DNA of 64,000 nt, taken from Marinobacter sp. ELB17. GTDB taxonomy: Bacteria; Pseudomonadota; Gammaproteobacteria; Pseudomonadales; Oleiphilaceae. The notes below the pieces were generated by a model. That model worked only from the letters and a program-made list of their open reading frames with translations, was not told the DNA's origin and searched no databases. Position numbers and translations under genes: made by a program. The stretch lies in contig NZ_AAXY01000007.1 of assembly GCF_000169375.1 (NCBI RefSeq), positions 119,343-183,342 of the forward strand. The letters are read 5' to 3'. Below are positions 54,671 to 63,765 of this stretch, piece by piece; positions within the stretch are counted from its first letter, which is position 1, and each line of letters opens with the position of its first letter.

Positions 54671-57600
54671 TTATTCATTGGGTGATCGCACGCGCTTAAA
54701 TATTTCCTCGGCAATGTGTTCATGGGCCGCCGTCCTAAACTGCTTATCTGTCATCACGCGGGAAAAGATTTCTTCATTACCTTCCATGCGATTGATAAAC
54801 AGCTCATCAAGCATGCGATCGAGATAGGCGGAGAAATTAGGCAGGTTGTTGGCTTTGGCAGCTTCAATAATTTTTTCATCGTTTTCTGCACTGGAGCGTA
54901 TCTGGTCGAAGAACAACTGGTCTGCAACGGTAAAGTCGGTACCGAAACGGTCATTTAGCTTTTCGACCAGCGAGGATAGGGAAACTGGCTCTTCTCGAAC
55001 GCCGCTCGTGCCTACATCCGTCGGCCCTTTTAACGGGTAGGCCTCACCTTCACCCAGATCGATTGAGCCCTCTGTCATTTGCTGCAACCGGAAATAGCGC
55101 AGAGCAACTTCGTTATCGAGAGCGAAGCCTTGGCCATTCCCAGGTGGGGGTAGTTTGGCGATTAGATTGCGGATGAAGGAATAGAGTTTTTCAAACTCAC
55201 TGTCTTGATAAGGAATAATTTGGGACAAAAATGCGTAAAGGTTGCGGAAAGCCGTCAATTGACCGCGAAACTCTTCACGTTCCTCCTCTTCCTGTGCACA
55301 AAATTGTCCAACTACAGCATCGAGTACAGCGTTCATAATCTTGTGGTCGGAACCCGAATGGTCGCGTTTGCTTCGGTACCAAACCCCAGCGAATGCATTG
55401 ACGTCGTCGGGAGTAAATATCACCCACTGAAATAGTTTGTGCTGCAGCTGCGAAAGTTGGTGGGGCTCAGCATTCTCTCCAATTGTTGTCGCTTCGTAGT
55501 AGGGTTTGAAGGCTTGGTAGATGTCGTCTTCGTCATTAGCGAAATCGAGCACAAAGGTCCTCGCTTTGCCTGGTGCCCTTCGATTAAGGCGCGATAATGT
55601 CTGTACAGCCTGAACACCGGCCAGGCGCTTAACAACATACATGGTCTGCAGCAGCGGCTGATCGAAACCGGTCTGGTATTTTTCTGCCACCAGTAGCACC
55701 CGGTAATCGTCCCGTTCGAATGTTTCTGGCAGCTCACTCTCGGAGAGCCCATCGTTCATTGCCACTTCGGTATAGGACGAATCCGGAGTGTCTGGGTCTT
55801 CTACTGTGCCGGAAAATGCAACCAAGGAACGAATGCCAGTGTAGCCGTTCTCTTTGATATAGCGGTCGAAGGCAAGCTTATATTTCACCGCAGCGAGGCG
55901 AGAGCCAGTAACCACCATAGCCTTAGCTAGGCCACCCAGTTCATGCATCACATATAGTTTGAAGTGCTCAATGATAACGGATACCACCTGGTCGATATTG
56001 ACGGGGTGAAGATCCATGTAGCGCGCGAGCGCCTTTGCAGCTTTTTTTCGTGGCACTTCCGGGTCGTTTTCTACCTGCTTGATAAGACCAAAAAACCGCT
56101 TGTAGGTAGTGTAATTCTGCAAGACATCCATTATGAAGCCTTCCCCAATGGCTTGGCGCATTGAGTACTCATGGAACGGTGCAGATCCGGAAGGACCAGG
56201 TTCATCGAAAAGTGCCTTTGTCTTGAATTTGGGCGTGGCAGTAAACGCAAAGAAACTCAGGTTCGGCTGCCGTGCCCGCTTCAGGGAATCACGCAAAATA
56301 GCGGCCTTGGCCTGCTCAGATAACGCGTCGTCCTCTTCATCGGACAACTGGGCGGCAATCGCCGCCTCGATACCATCCTTATTCAGCATTCCCCGCAACT
56401 CTGAAGACGTCTCGCCACTTTGCGAGGAGTGCGCCTCATCAACAATCACGGCAAAGCGCTTGCCCGCCGTACTGATTTTTACGCCTTCACCCTTTTTTTC
56501 CAGCGTCGAAAGCGCTCTTGAGATGAAGGGGAACTTCTGCAAGGTGGTGATGATAATGGGCGTACCACCGGATAGCGCCTGGGCAAGCTGCTGGGTATTC
56601 TCGTCGATCTTCTCCACCACACCGGTCTTGTGTTCAAACTGGTAGATGGTGTTCTGCAATTGCTGGTCGAGCACGCGCCTGTCAGTTACCACCACCACCG
56701 AGTGAAACACTTTTTGATCCTCGGCATCGTGCAGGCTGGCCAGGCGGTGCGCCAACCAAGCAATGGAGTTTGACTTGCCCGACCCGGCCGAATGCTGCAC
56801 CAGATAATTATGCCCGGAGCCTTGAGCCTGCGCATGGGCGACCAGCTTGCGTACCGCGTCGAGCTGGTGATAGCGCGGAAAGATCATTGTCTCCTTGCGG
56901 ACGGTGCGCACGCCCTTATCGGTCTTGACCTGGCGCTCCTTCACCTCCAAGTGCATGAAGCGTTGTAGGATATCCATCAGACTGTTTTTTTCCAGCACCT
57001 CATCCCAGAGGTAGTGGGTCTTCCAGTTATTCTCCACTGGCGGGTTGCCTGCGCCATAATCATGTCCGCGGTTGAAAGGCAGAAAAACCGTTTCCTTGCC
57101 CTTCAGACGCGTGGTCATCCACACCTCGTCTGGGTCCACGGCAAAATGCACCAGCGCACGTTTTTTGAAGGCAAACAGCAGATCCCGTTCATCGCGGTCC
57201 TGCATGTACTGTTTAACTGCGTTCGCTGCCCGCTGGCCGGTGAGTGGGTTTTTCAATTCAACAGTGGCCACCGGCAAGCCGTTCAGGCTCAGGGTGACAT
57301 CGATAATGCAGCGGCGGTTTTTGTTTGTTTTTGGGCCGTCCGCCTTCTTCATCACCGAAGTAAAGGCCACCTGTCGCGTCATGGTCAGGCGATTCTTGGC
57401 ATAGGCCGCCGCCGCCTCTGGGTTCATGCCGGAATTGGGGCGAAAGTGGGCCAGGCGAAAGGTCTTGCCATAGCACTTGAAGCCATAGCGCAGCACATGC
57501 AGCGTGCCCTTGATATCCAACTCCTTGGCGAGGTTGTCGAGCACCGTGGCGCGGGTCTTGTCACCCAGCAATGCTTGCAACTGCCCCCACTTTGCCGCCT

Positions 57601-57748
57601 GACTGTCTTGCAGAAAACCGGTCACGTCTTCGGGAAACAGCGCTAGCGACTCGTTATAAGCAGCCGCTGCACGTTTTTCATAACCGCCCGCGTCGGTCAG
57701 GCTGGCTTCAATGGCGATCTCAAAATCAAGTTCGGTGTGGCCGGGCAT
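54671..57748 (-). CDS. hsdR: Type I restriction enzyme R subunit
   Basis: Motor and nuclease subunit of a type I restriction-modification complex, 1,025 residues from the ATG at 57,748. It begins with the endonuclease domain, with catalytic pattern D150, E164, K166 (IIDVTLSLNGL and TVELKN). Then comes the helicase core: Walker A SAGSGKS (about 320-326), VDEAHSSQSG (DEAH about 437-440), TATP and the second RecA domain with EKYQTGFDQP and QTLSRLNRR. A helical C-terminal domain for complex assembly follows. The ATG overlaps the TGA of the DUF4411 gene by one base. It is the last gene of the operon and looks intact. A longer frame upstream lacks a ribosome site. Confidence 0.96.
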   Translation of the reverse strand: MPGHTELDFEIAIEASLTDAGGYEKRAAAAYNESLALFPEDVTGFLQDSQAAKWGQLQALLGDKTRATVLDNLAKELDIKGTLHVLRYGFKCYGKTFRLAHFRPNSGMNPEAAAAYAKNRLTMTRQVAFTSVMKKADGPKTNKNRRCIIDVTLSLNGLPVATVELKNPLTGQRAANAVKQYMQDRDERDLLFAFKKRALVHFAVDPDEVWMTTRLKGKETVFLPFNRGHDYGAGNPPVENNWKTHYLWDEVLEKNSLMDILQRFMHLEVKERQVKTDKGVRTVRKETMIFPRYHQLDAVRKLVAHAQAQGSGHNYLVQHSAGSGKSNSIAWLAHRLASLHDAEDQKVFHSVVVVTDRRVLDQQLQNTIYQFEHKTGVVEKIDENTQQLAQALSGGTPIIITTLQKFPFISRALSTLEKKGEGVKISTAGKRFAVIVDEAHSSQSGETSSELRGMLNKDGIEAAIAAQLSDEEDDALSEQAKAAILRDSLKRARQPNLSFFAFTATPKFKTKALFDEPGPSGSAPFHEYSMRQAIGEGFIMDVLQNYTTYKRFFGLIKQVENDPEVPRKKAAKALARYMDLHPVNIDQVVSVIIEHFKLYVMHELGGLAKAMVVTGSRLAAVKYKLAFDRYIKENGYTGIRSLVAFSGTVEDPDTPDSSYTEVAMNDGLSESELPETFERDDYRVLLVAEKYQTGFDQPLLQTMYVVKRLAGVQAVQTLSRLNRRAPGKARTFVLDFANDEDDIYQAFKPYYEATTIGENAEPHQLSQLQHKLFQWVIFTPDDVNAFAGVWYRSKRDHSGSDHKIMNAVLDAVVGQFCAQEEEEREEFRGQLTAFRNLYAFLSQIIPYQDSEFEKLYSFIRNLIAKLPPPGNGQGFALDNEVALRYFRLQQMTEGSIDLGEGEAYPLKGPTDVGTSGVREEPVSLSSLVEKLNDRFGTDFTVADQLFFDQIRSSAENDEKIIEAAKANNLPNFSAYLDRMLDELFINRMEGNEEIFSRVMTDKQFRTAAHEHIAEEIFKRVRSPNE

Positions 57749-58260
57749 CAGTTTGCTTCCTTGTGGTTGTATTGCACCTGCAATGCTCTGAGCATGGCAA
57801 AGACATCCTGGTAAACCACACCAAACTGAAGACACACATCTGGTAATTTAACCTGGTTGCGTGACTCTGGCCGAGACTCCTCTAGCGTCACGATGGTTGA
57901 GCCATTTACCATTGCGTAAGCCACTAGCCATCCATCGGCACCGGTAGCAAACTTTGCTTTGGCAGAGTCAAAATACTGGGAATTACGCTGCACCCAAAGC
58001 ATAACCTCGGTGTAAGCGGCGACCACGTCGGTACTATTACAGCTCAGAAAAAAGTTGGCCGGCACTGAGTCGTTAACCCATTTCACCAGTTCATCGTCAT
58101 CTCGCCCTTGAAGCAACTCCTGCCTGTTGCGATCCAGGCTATGAACTTGTCCAGCGTGATGCTGGGTCAGCAAGCTATCCCAGAATCCGGGGCATAGGTC
58201 GAAAGCGTAATAACTGTTTTTGGCGGTTATTAGAACATCCGAGTCAATGAGATAGCTCAT
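57748..58260 (-). CDS. DUF4411 PIN-like protein, predicted toxin nested in the hsd operon
   Basis: A 170-residue PIN-fold protein of the DUF4411 family. The acidic active-site set is visible: D6 and D8 in LIDSDVLI, E48 in NRQELLQG, and D109 in TGADGWLVAYA. PIN proteins are mostly metal-dependent RNases and many are toxins. Its start overlaps the stop of the ImmA-like gene by four bases (ATGA) and its stop overlaps the hsdR start by one base (TGATG). DUF4411 genes often pair with Xre/ImmA-type genes in predicted toxin-antitoxin modules; activity here is inferred. All catalytic positions look intact. Confidence 0.88.
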   Translation of the reverse strand: MSYLIDSDVLITAKNSYYAFDLCPGFWDSLLTQHHAGQVHSLDRNRQELLQGRDDDELVKWVNDSVPANFFLSCNSTDVVAAYTEVMLWVQRNSQYFDSAKAKFATGADGWLVAYAMVNGSTIVTLEESRPESRNQVKLPDVCLQFGVVYQDVFAMLRALQVQYNHKEAN

Positions 58261-59414
58261 CGTGGCAACCCCATTCCCAGTCGTTGAGCATACTCCTGAA
58301 AGGCCCCGCCATTCAGCCCAGTTAGTTCATAAGCTTGCTTGAAGCCAATGCGGCCTTCCTTGGCCGCACGAATAACCTGAACGGCAAACAGTCTGCCGAC
58401 ACGTGCATTCTGGTTATTGTAAAAATTTCCGCCGCTGGCTGCTTGTTTTTGACGACGCTCTTGCCGGGTGTAATCCTCGTAAAAATCAAAAAAGCTTTGC
58501 CGATCTACCAAGCGCAAATCCATCGTTCGGCGCCCAATCACAATAGGACTGACCTTGAATCGACGCGCCAGCGTCTCGAAAGGCGTAGCGTCGCGTTTCA
58601 CTTCGGGCCAGCATTCTCGTAATTCTGCCGCCGGTACGAGAAACTCTGCTGCTGCCTTATCGCAGAACGTCTCTATCTCATCGCCATCGGGAAAAATGCC
58701 AGGAAAGCCGGACAGCCCAGACCCTTGAGCGCCCAGCCAGAGGTGGGCTAACTCATGGGCCAGCGTGAACATCTGCGCCGACTTAGCGTCAGCACCATTC
58801 ACGAAGGTTAGCGGGGCATAGTCATCACATAGAGCAAACCCTCGAAATTCCTCTACATTCAGCCGCCGGTGCGTGTTATTGCCCACCACACCGTTAATCA
58901 CCGCAAGTACACCTATTTGTTCAGTAGCCACTCGCAGCGCTCCAACGGCCTCCTGCCAGCTACGCACGTTCGCGGCCCATCCGTTGCTCAGACCTAATGA
59001 ACGGCGCATTTCGCGACCAATGGCAGCCGGATCATCAGTCAGCCGGGCGCTACCGACAAATGCGAGGCGTTCTGCCTCGCATTCCATTCGGGTTTCACGC
59101 AACCAGGCCTGACGACGCTGCATGGCGTAAATGGTATCCAGCAACTCTGGACTGACCGAGCCCACATACTGATTACCCACTGTGCGAAAGTCAGAAATCG
59201 GCATGGGAATATGCGGAGGTTCGGGCAAAAACAAATAGCCAAAGGGTACATGCGTAGCCTTGGCGAAGCCTTCCAGTTGCTTGAAGGTGGGCAATACCTC
59301 GCCGCGCTCCCAGTCCGCCAGCTTAGGGAATTTGTCTGCAAGGTCTTCAATGGCCAGATGGGCCCGCAGCCGCGCCCACCGCATCAGCTCTGGATTGACT
59401 GCTACACCTTTCAT
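58257..59414 (-). CDS. Xre-like HTH / ImmA-IrrE zinc peptidase protein, predicted antitoxin or regulator
   Basis: A 385-residue protein. An N-terminal Xre-type helix-turn-helix (about residues 9-60; WARLRAHLAIEDLADKFPKLADWERGEVLPTFKQLEGFAK by position) is followed by an ImmA/IrrE (DUF955) metallopeptidase domain. The zinc site is HELAH (220-224), with Glu257 in AAAEFLVP as likely third ligand. Such proteins cleave repressors (ImmA) or act as antitoxins or regulators for neighbours. It starts 79 bp after hsdS behind AGGTG and is coupled by ATGA to the DUF4411 gene. Its place inside a restriction operon suggests control of, or guarding by, the restriction system. Confidence 0.9.
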   Translation of the reverse strand: MKGVAVNPELMRWARLRAHLAIEDLADKFPKLADWERGEVLPTFKQLEGFAKATHVPFGYLFLPEPPHIPMPISDFRTVGNQYVGSVSPELLDTIYAMQRRQAWLRETRMECEAERLAFVGSARLTDDPAAIGREMRRSLGLSNGWAANVRSWQEAVGALRVATEQIGVLAVINGVVGNNTHRRLNVEEFRGFALCDDYAPLTFVNGADAKSAQMFTLAHELAHLWLGAQGSGLSGFPGIFPDGDEIETFCDKAAAEFLVPAAELRECWPEVKRDATPFETLARRFKVSPIVIGRRTMDLRLVDRQSFFDFYEDYTRQERRQKQAASGGNFYNNQNARVGRLFAVQVIRAAKEGRIGFKQAYELTGLNGGAFQEYAQRLGMGLPR

Positions 59415-59493
59415 GAGAGCACCTCTGGGCTCATTATAGCTGCCCAGTGCTTGCAGATCAGGGCGGCTGAAATGGCGAAGTCATGGCTGGGCA

Positions 59494-60783
59494 TCAGGCA
59501 ATCTCCAGTTGGCCGGTGACCGCGGCGGTGATTACGGCTGAGCGGTATTCTATTAATTTATCAATCGATAATTTTAAGGGTTGTTCGACTGATTCGGACT
59601 GCCGCCGTATCTCAGAACAGAAATTACCTATCAACTCCTGTTCTCTAAGTGGAGGAAAACCAATAATTACATTATTTACCTGTTCAAAACCGAGTCCCTG
59701 CTTCGTGCCGCCTTGACCACTCAACATGAATTGCGCGCGAGCCATATCTGTTGAGAGAAAATTTACCAGAAAACCGGATTCACATAACTCCGGGCTTGGT
59801 CTAAAAAGAGCAAGATGCTGGTTAATATATGCGCCTTCTATTTCCTTTCGGATGACTGCTACTGCCCCAAGTTCAGCAGTTATGGTGATCAGAATATCTC
59901 CCTCACGAACTGAGGTCCGTGTTCCCTCTGTAGCACCATCTAAATTGACATATCGGGTCTCAGAAAGATCAAGTTCGATACCCTCGCCGGTAACATTGGT
60001 CATTCGTAGAAACCGGTCTCCCTCATCAGCGTAATACGCAGCCCAATCTCGAGAACCACTGGTCATATATCGCCGGACTCGGCGAAGCTTCTTAACTTCC
60101 CAGTTTGCCGGAATATGCCCCAGCCATTCAGTTCCGGACGGCTTCATGATGGCGTTGGGGTCGAGGCCCTTGGTTATGGCGCGGGTTATCAGGGCCTGGC
60201 GCTTTTCGGCCAGCCTGTCCAGCAGAGCGCATTTTTTTTCAATCAGCCCGTCGATGCGCGCAGTCTTTTCATCCAGAAACTGCGCGATGCTGTGCTGGGT
60301 TTTAAGGGGTGGGAGAGCTAACGGTGCAGCTTTCACTTTTTCTGCGGTGAAATGGGCAATTGTGGCAACATTGCAGACCATCTCTACGTAACCTGCAACC
60401 TTAAGAAAAGTGAACCAGTAATAGATGAACTCTGGCAGTATCGTCGAATTACCGGCCGGCCGGATCCTATTAATGGCGTTTTGAAAGTAAAATTCTTCAT
60501 CGCAATCAAAAACAGCAGTTCGCCCCGCGTCACCCCCCTCACTAACCAATATATCCCCCCGCTGAAGCCGGAATTTCTCCATTTCTTGTGGCTTAATCCA
60601 CATACTAAAATCATGGCTAAGGTCTAAGCCATGCTTGGTGATGTTAATGGCACGAAGGTATCGCTTTGACTCGTCATTTTGAGATGCCGGGTCACTTTGA
60701 AGCATTTTTCCAAGCTGAACGTCGCAATAATTTCCAACACTAGCTTTGATCCAATGGCTGGGAACCGCTTCAAGAAGATTCAT
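59494..60783 (-). CDS. hsdS: Type I restriction enzyme specificity subunit
   Basis: DNA-sequence-recognition subunit, 429 residues, with two target recognition domains. The first covers about 10-165, ending in the conserved PPLKTQHSIAQFLDEKTARID coiled-coil spacer. The second covers about 220-395 and ends in the matching FPPLREQELIGNF spacer. Both domains carry the family pattern of a start near VKKLRR or the like. The 5' end overlaps the end of hsdM by four bases (ATGA at 60,780-60,783). The recognised sequence cannot be read from the protein. The variable domains are intact, with no internal inverted repeat in view that would suggest phase variation. Confidence 0.93.
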   Translation of the reverse strand: MNLLEAVPSHWIKASVGNYCDVQLGKMLQSDPASQNDESKRYLRAINITKHGLDLSHDFSMWIKPQEMEKFRLQRGDILVSEGGDAGRTAVFDCDEEFYFQNAINRIRPAGNSTILPEFIYYWFTFLKVAGYVEMVCNVATIAHFTAEKVKAAPLALPPLKTQHSIAQFLDEKTARIDGLIEKKCALLDRLAEKRQALITRAITKGLDPNAIMKPSGTEWLGHIPANWEVKKLRRVRRYMTSGSRDWAAYYADEGDRFLRMTNVTGEGIELDLSETRYVNLDGATEGTRTSVREGDILITITAELGAVAVIRKEIEGAYINQHLALFRPSPELCESGFLVNFLSTDMARAQFMLSGQGGTKQGLGFEQVNNVIIGFPPLREQELIGNFCSEIRRQSESVEQPLKLSIDKLIEYRSAVITAAVTGQLEIA

Positions 60784-62966
60784 ACCACGAGTCCCTTCAA
60801 CAACTCGGCAATTTCCCCTTCCAGCGTGGTGATCTCCGTTTCGATCTTGTCCAGCGGCCGGGGCGGCTTGTAGACATAGAAATGCCTATTTATGGGGATC
60901 TCGTAACCAACCTTGGTCTTGCTGTAATCCACCCAGGCATCAGGCACATGGGGCAGCACCTCGCGTGCCATGTAGGCGTCAATGTCCGCCCTGAAGGTTT
61001 CCATCAACTCGTCATTGGGCTTGTCCGAGCCAAATTGCATTGGTAATGGCAGCTGGGTGCCTGCGGGCAGTGAAATATTTTCTGTATCGCGCAATTCGCT
61101 GTCGGGCTCTGGCTGGCCTTTGCCGTCTAGGCAGATCTCCGCATTGGGGTCGCGCTCGCCCAGAGCATTGAAGATGGCCTTCTTGATGGGTGCCGGGAGC
61201 TTCAGCCCAGTTTTTTGGGCAGCGACGTTCATATGGGAATCAAAGGCAGCCCGATCTTTGGACTGGCCGTTGCTGGCCAGCGTTGAGAGAAGGGTGCGAA
61301 TGGACGCCTGAATTTGGCGACCTTCTTCAATCTCTTGCGCGGCGACAGCTTCGTGCTTGCGCTTTTTGGAGGTGGCGAGGCTGGCAAAGGCGGCCTGATC
61401 GTCCAGCCGGGCTATGCGCTCAGGCGTGGCCATAAAGTTCATGCGCAAGGGACGCTCTACCGTGACCTTGAGAAAGCCGAATTCGCGGTTTTCAAAGATA
61501 TGGGAGACCACGCGGGTTTCCCGCTCGCCGGTCTTATGGTTCATAATCACGTCCGCCACCTCGCCATCCTGATAATTGCCATACAGGCGGGTCAGGTCGT
61601 GTATCTGCTCTTCGGTGATCTCGTTGCGCTTGTTGTTGAGGCTTTTCTTCATGCGCTGGGAAAAGCGTGTGCCGTCGATCAGCTGGACCTTGCCGCGCCG
61701 CTCCGTGGCCTTGCGGTTGGTTACAAGCCAGACATAGGTAAAGATGCCAGTGTTGTAAAAGAGCTGATCGGGCAGGGCGACAATGGCGTCGAGCCAATCG
61801 TTTTCGATAATCCAGCGGCGAATATTCGATGGGCCGGAACCGGCATCGCCGGAAAACAGCGGTGAGCCGTTGAATACAATGGCGATCTTAGAGCCGGCAG
61901 AGTCCTCATCCCCGTCCTTGTAAGGGTGCATTTTGGACATCATGTGCTGAAGGAACATCAGCGAACCGTCGTTGATGGCGGGTAGCCCGGCACCGAAGCG
62001 ACCGGCAAAGCCCATCTCCTTGTGTTCCTTCTCGACAACGTGTTTTTGCTCTTTCCATTCCACGCCAAAGGGCGGATTGGCGAGCAGATAATGGAACTGC
62101 TTACCCTCGAAACCGTCGCGGGTCTTGCCGTCGCCCAGGGTATCGCCGAGAACGATGCTGCTAGTATCTTCGTCCTTAATAAGCATGTCGGAACAGCAAA
62201 TGGCCCAGGATTCGTCGTTATACTCCTGCCCAAACAGGGCAAGGTTCGCTTGGGCGTTCTGGTCGAGGATAAATTTCTCGGACTCCGACAGCATGCCGCC
62301 GGTGCCACAGGTCGGATCGTAAATGGTGCGATAGATGCCCGGCGTATAGACATCCTTCTCGCCGGTGTAGACCAGGTTGGCCATCAGTCGGATCACTTCA
62401 CGCGGGGTGAAGTGGTCCCCAGCCTCTTCGTTGGCCTGCTCATTGAAGCGCATTACCAGGTGTTCGAAGAGGTAGCCCATTTGCAGGTTGTCGATACGAT
62501 CCGGGTGCAGGTCCACCTCCGCCATGGCTTTTATGATGGTGAACAAACGGTTGCTGACATCAAGCTTTTCGATCTGGTCAATGAACTTGAAACGCTCGAA
62601 AATGGCGCGAGCGGTTGACGAGAAGCCGTTGATGTAAGCCACCAAATTGGGGGCAATGTTCTCCGGATCTCCAAGCAAGCGCTGAAAAGTAAAGGGGCTC
62701 GTATTGTATAAAGGATGCGTCCGGCTTGGGTCCGCCGCCTTCCCTAATATACGCTCCATCGCGTTTTCTGGCATCCCTTGCGCAGACAACTTCTCGTATT
62801 CCTTTAATACCTTGTCTTTGGTGGGCTCCAGCACACAATCGAGACGGCGTAGCACTATGATTGGCAGCATCACTAAACGATATTGCGGCGGCCGGTAAGG
62901 ACCGCGAAGTCGGTTGGCGATATCCCAAATGTAACCTTTTAATTGATCGTGTAGCTGCAAATTCAT
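60780..62966 (-). CDS. hsdM: Type I restriction enzyme methylase subunit
   Basis: N6-adenine methyltransferase of the restriction-modification complex, 728 residues from the ATG at 62,966 (MNLQLHDQLKGYIWDIA). The N-terminal HsdM_N helical region is followed by the SAM-binding motif I DPTCGTGGML (217-224) after HFTPRE (185-190), and catalytic motif IV NPPF (297-300). The C-terminal third is longer than in EcoKI-type HsdM (about 530), adding about 200 residues. The ribosome site AAGGA lies about 10 bp before the ATG; an in-frame start farther upstream (63,128) has no such site. First gene of the operon. Confidence 0.95.
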   Translation of the reverse strand: MNLQLHDQLKGYIWDIANRLRGPYRPPQYRLVMLPIIVLRRLDCVLEPTKDKVLKEYEKLSAQGMPENAMERILGKAADPSRTHPLYNTSPFTFQRLLGDPENIAPNLVAYINGFSSTARAIFERFKFIDQIEKLDVSNRLFTIIKAMAEVDLHPDRIDNLQMGYLFEHLVMRFNEQANEEAGDHFTPREVIRLMANLVYTGEKDVYTPGIYRTIYDPTCGTGGMLSESEKFILDQNAQANLALFGQEYNDESWAICCSDMLIKDEDTSSIVLGDTLGDGKTRDGFEGKQFHYLLANPPFGVEWKEQKHVVEKEHKEMGFAGRFGAGLPAINDGSLMFLQHMMSKMHPYKDGDEDSAGSKIAIVFNGSPLFSGDAGSGPSNIRRWIIENDWLDAIVALPDQLFYNTGIFTYVWLVTNRKATERRGKVQLIDGTRFSQRMKKSLNNKRNEITEEQIHDLTRLYGNYQDGEVADVIMNHKTGERETRVVSHIFENREFGFLKVTVERPLRMNFMATPERIARLDDQAAFASLATSKKRKHEAVAAQEIEEGRQIQASIRTLLSTLASNGQSKDRAAFDSHMNVAAQKTGLKLPAPIKKAIFNALGERDPNAEICLDGKGQPEPDSELRDTENISLPAGTQLPLPMQFGSDKPNDELMETFRADIDAYMAREVLPHVPDAWVDYSKTKVGYEIPINRHFYVYKPPRPLDKIETEITTLEGEIAELLKGLVV

Positions 62967-63391
62967 TCTGGTTAAATCCTTGTTAATAAAGTGGTAAATT
63001 ACCGCTTTCCAGGAGTGGGCTTTAGGGATACCGATTGGACATCGTTGAGAAGGCCGTACCATCTTGATGAAAGATGACCTTAACTTATCAAGGGGTAAGT
63101 TGGCAGGCAGTCGTCTTTTTTTCAACAACTTTAGTTCTAGCGCAATAGAGCGCGGGCCGCGTATCGCGTACGAAGTTTTCCCAAAGCTTTCAGAGTCAAT
63201 TTTTCACCTCCTCTCATTGGTTTTTTAGCGCTGAGAATGATGATTTAGAGACATGTATATGCATTCGCAAATAGCGTTGGGTCTGAAAGCTTCGCAAAAT
63301 CTTCTAAACCGGCTCCTCAAAGCCGTTTTGGCCTGGGTTCTTTTTCGAAGGCTGTGGTGGACCCCTGAGTCAAGACATTAATTGACTGGGT
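62967..63391. other. Upstream region of the hsd operon up to the IS remnant
   Basis: About 425 bp with no supported gene. It holds the hsdM leader with the dyad at 62,988-63,008, and an AT-containing region around 63,085-63,125 that could supply promoter elements. The sequence GGGTCTG at 63,279 matches the first seven bases of the IS right end, but no longer repeat is visible, so the left end of the IS remnant could not be fixed. Confidence 0.5.
62988..63008. promoter_or_regulatory. 21-bp dyad just upstream of hsdM (possible operator)
   Basis: AAAGTGGTAA and TTACCGCTTT form a near-perfect inverted repeat centred about 31 bp before the hsdM ATG. This is a likely position for a regulator, for example the Xre-like protein of the same operon. 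Confidence 0.45.
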
Positions 63392-63700
63392 TTAAGTTGT
63401 GCATTCGACTTCACTTGCAGCTGGCCGGCGCTGCCCCGTGTTTGCCTTTGCTTTGGCTGTTGCCGTTGTGTCTGATCTGGCTTCTGCGGTGGATTTTTTC
63501 GACCAGTGATTGAACGCCTTGTAGATGGAATTCCACTTGCCGAAATGCTCTGGCAGATCTCTCCATGGTATGCCAGTACGCATTCTGAACAGAATACCTT
63601 CGACTGTCCTGCGCAGGCCTGCCTTGTTATACAGACTGAATTGAAGCAATATTTCTTTTAGCTTGGACCACCGCTCCTCTGTGAGCATGTATCTGGGCAT
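63392..63700 (-). pseudogene. IS5-family transposase fragment
   Basis: A 102-codon frame whose first 67 residues match the N-terminal domain (DUF4096) of IS5-group transposases: YMLTEERWSKLKEIL, RRTVEGILFRMRTGIPWRDLPEHFG and NSIYKAFNHWSKK. After that the sequence turns into Ala/Thr/Lys-rich residues with no catalytic DDE motifs, so the protein cannot be active. A run of A residues at the junction may be a programmed or chance frameshift point. The rest of the transposase is missing. Confidence 0.85.
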
Positions 63701-63765
63701 TGCGGGCTCGTATGGTTGTTGTTGTGGAACTTCATTATACGAGCTTGCTCTTACCTTTCAAAGAC

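Noticed and set aside
59494..60783. Phase-variable inversion of hsdS
   Set aside because: No second, inverted hsdS fragment or recombinase gene lies next to the operon; the RIT recombinases are more than 8 kb away and belong to a different element.
63279..63285. GGGTCTG as the left end of the IS remnant
   Set aside because: It matches only the first seven bases of the right end (GGGTCTGTTGAC), with no further match and no target duplication. Seven bases can match by chance.
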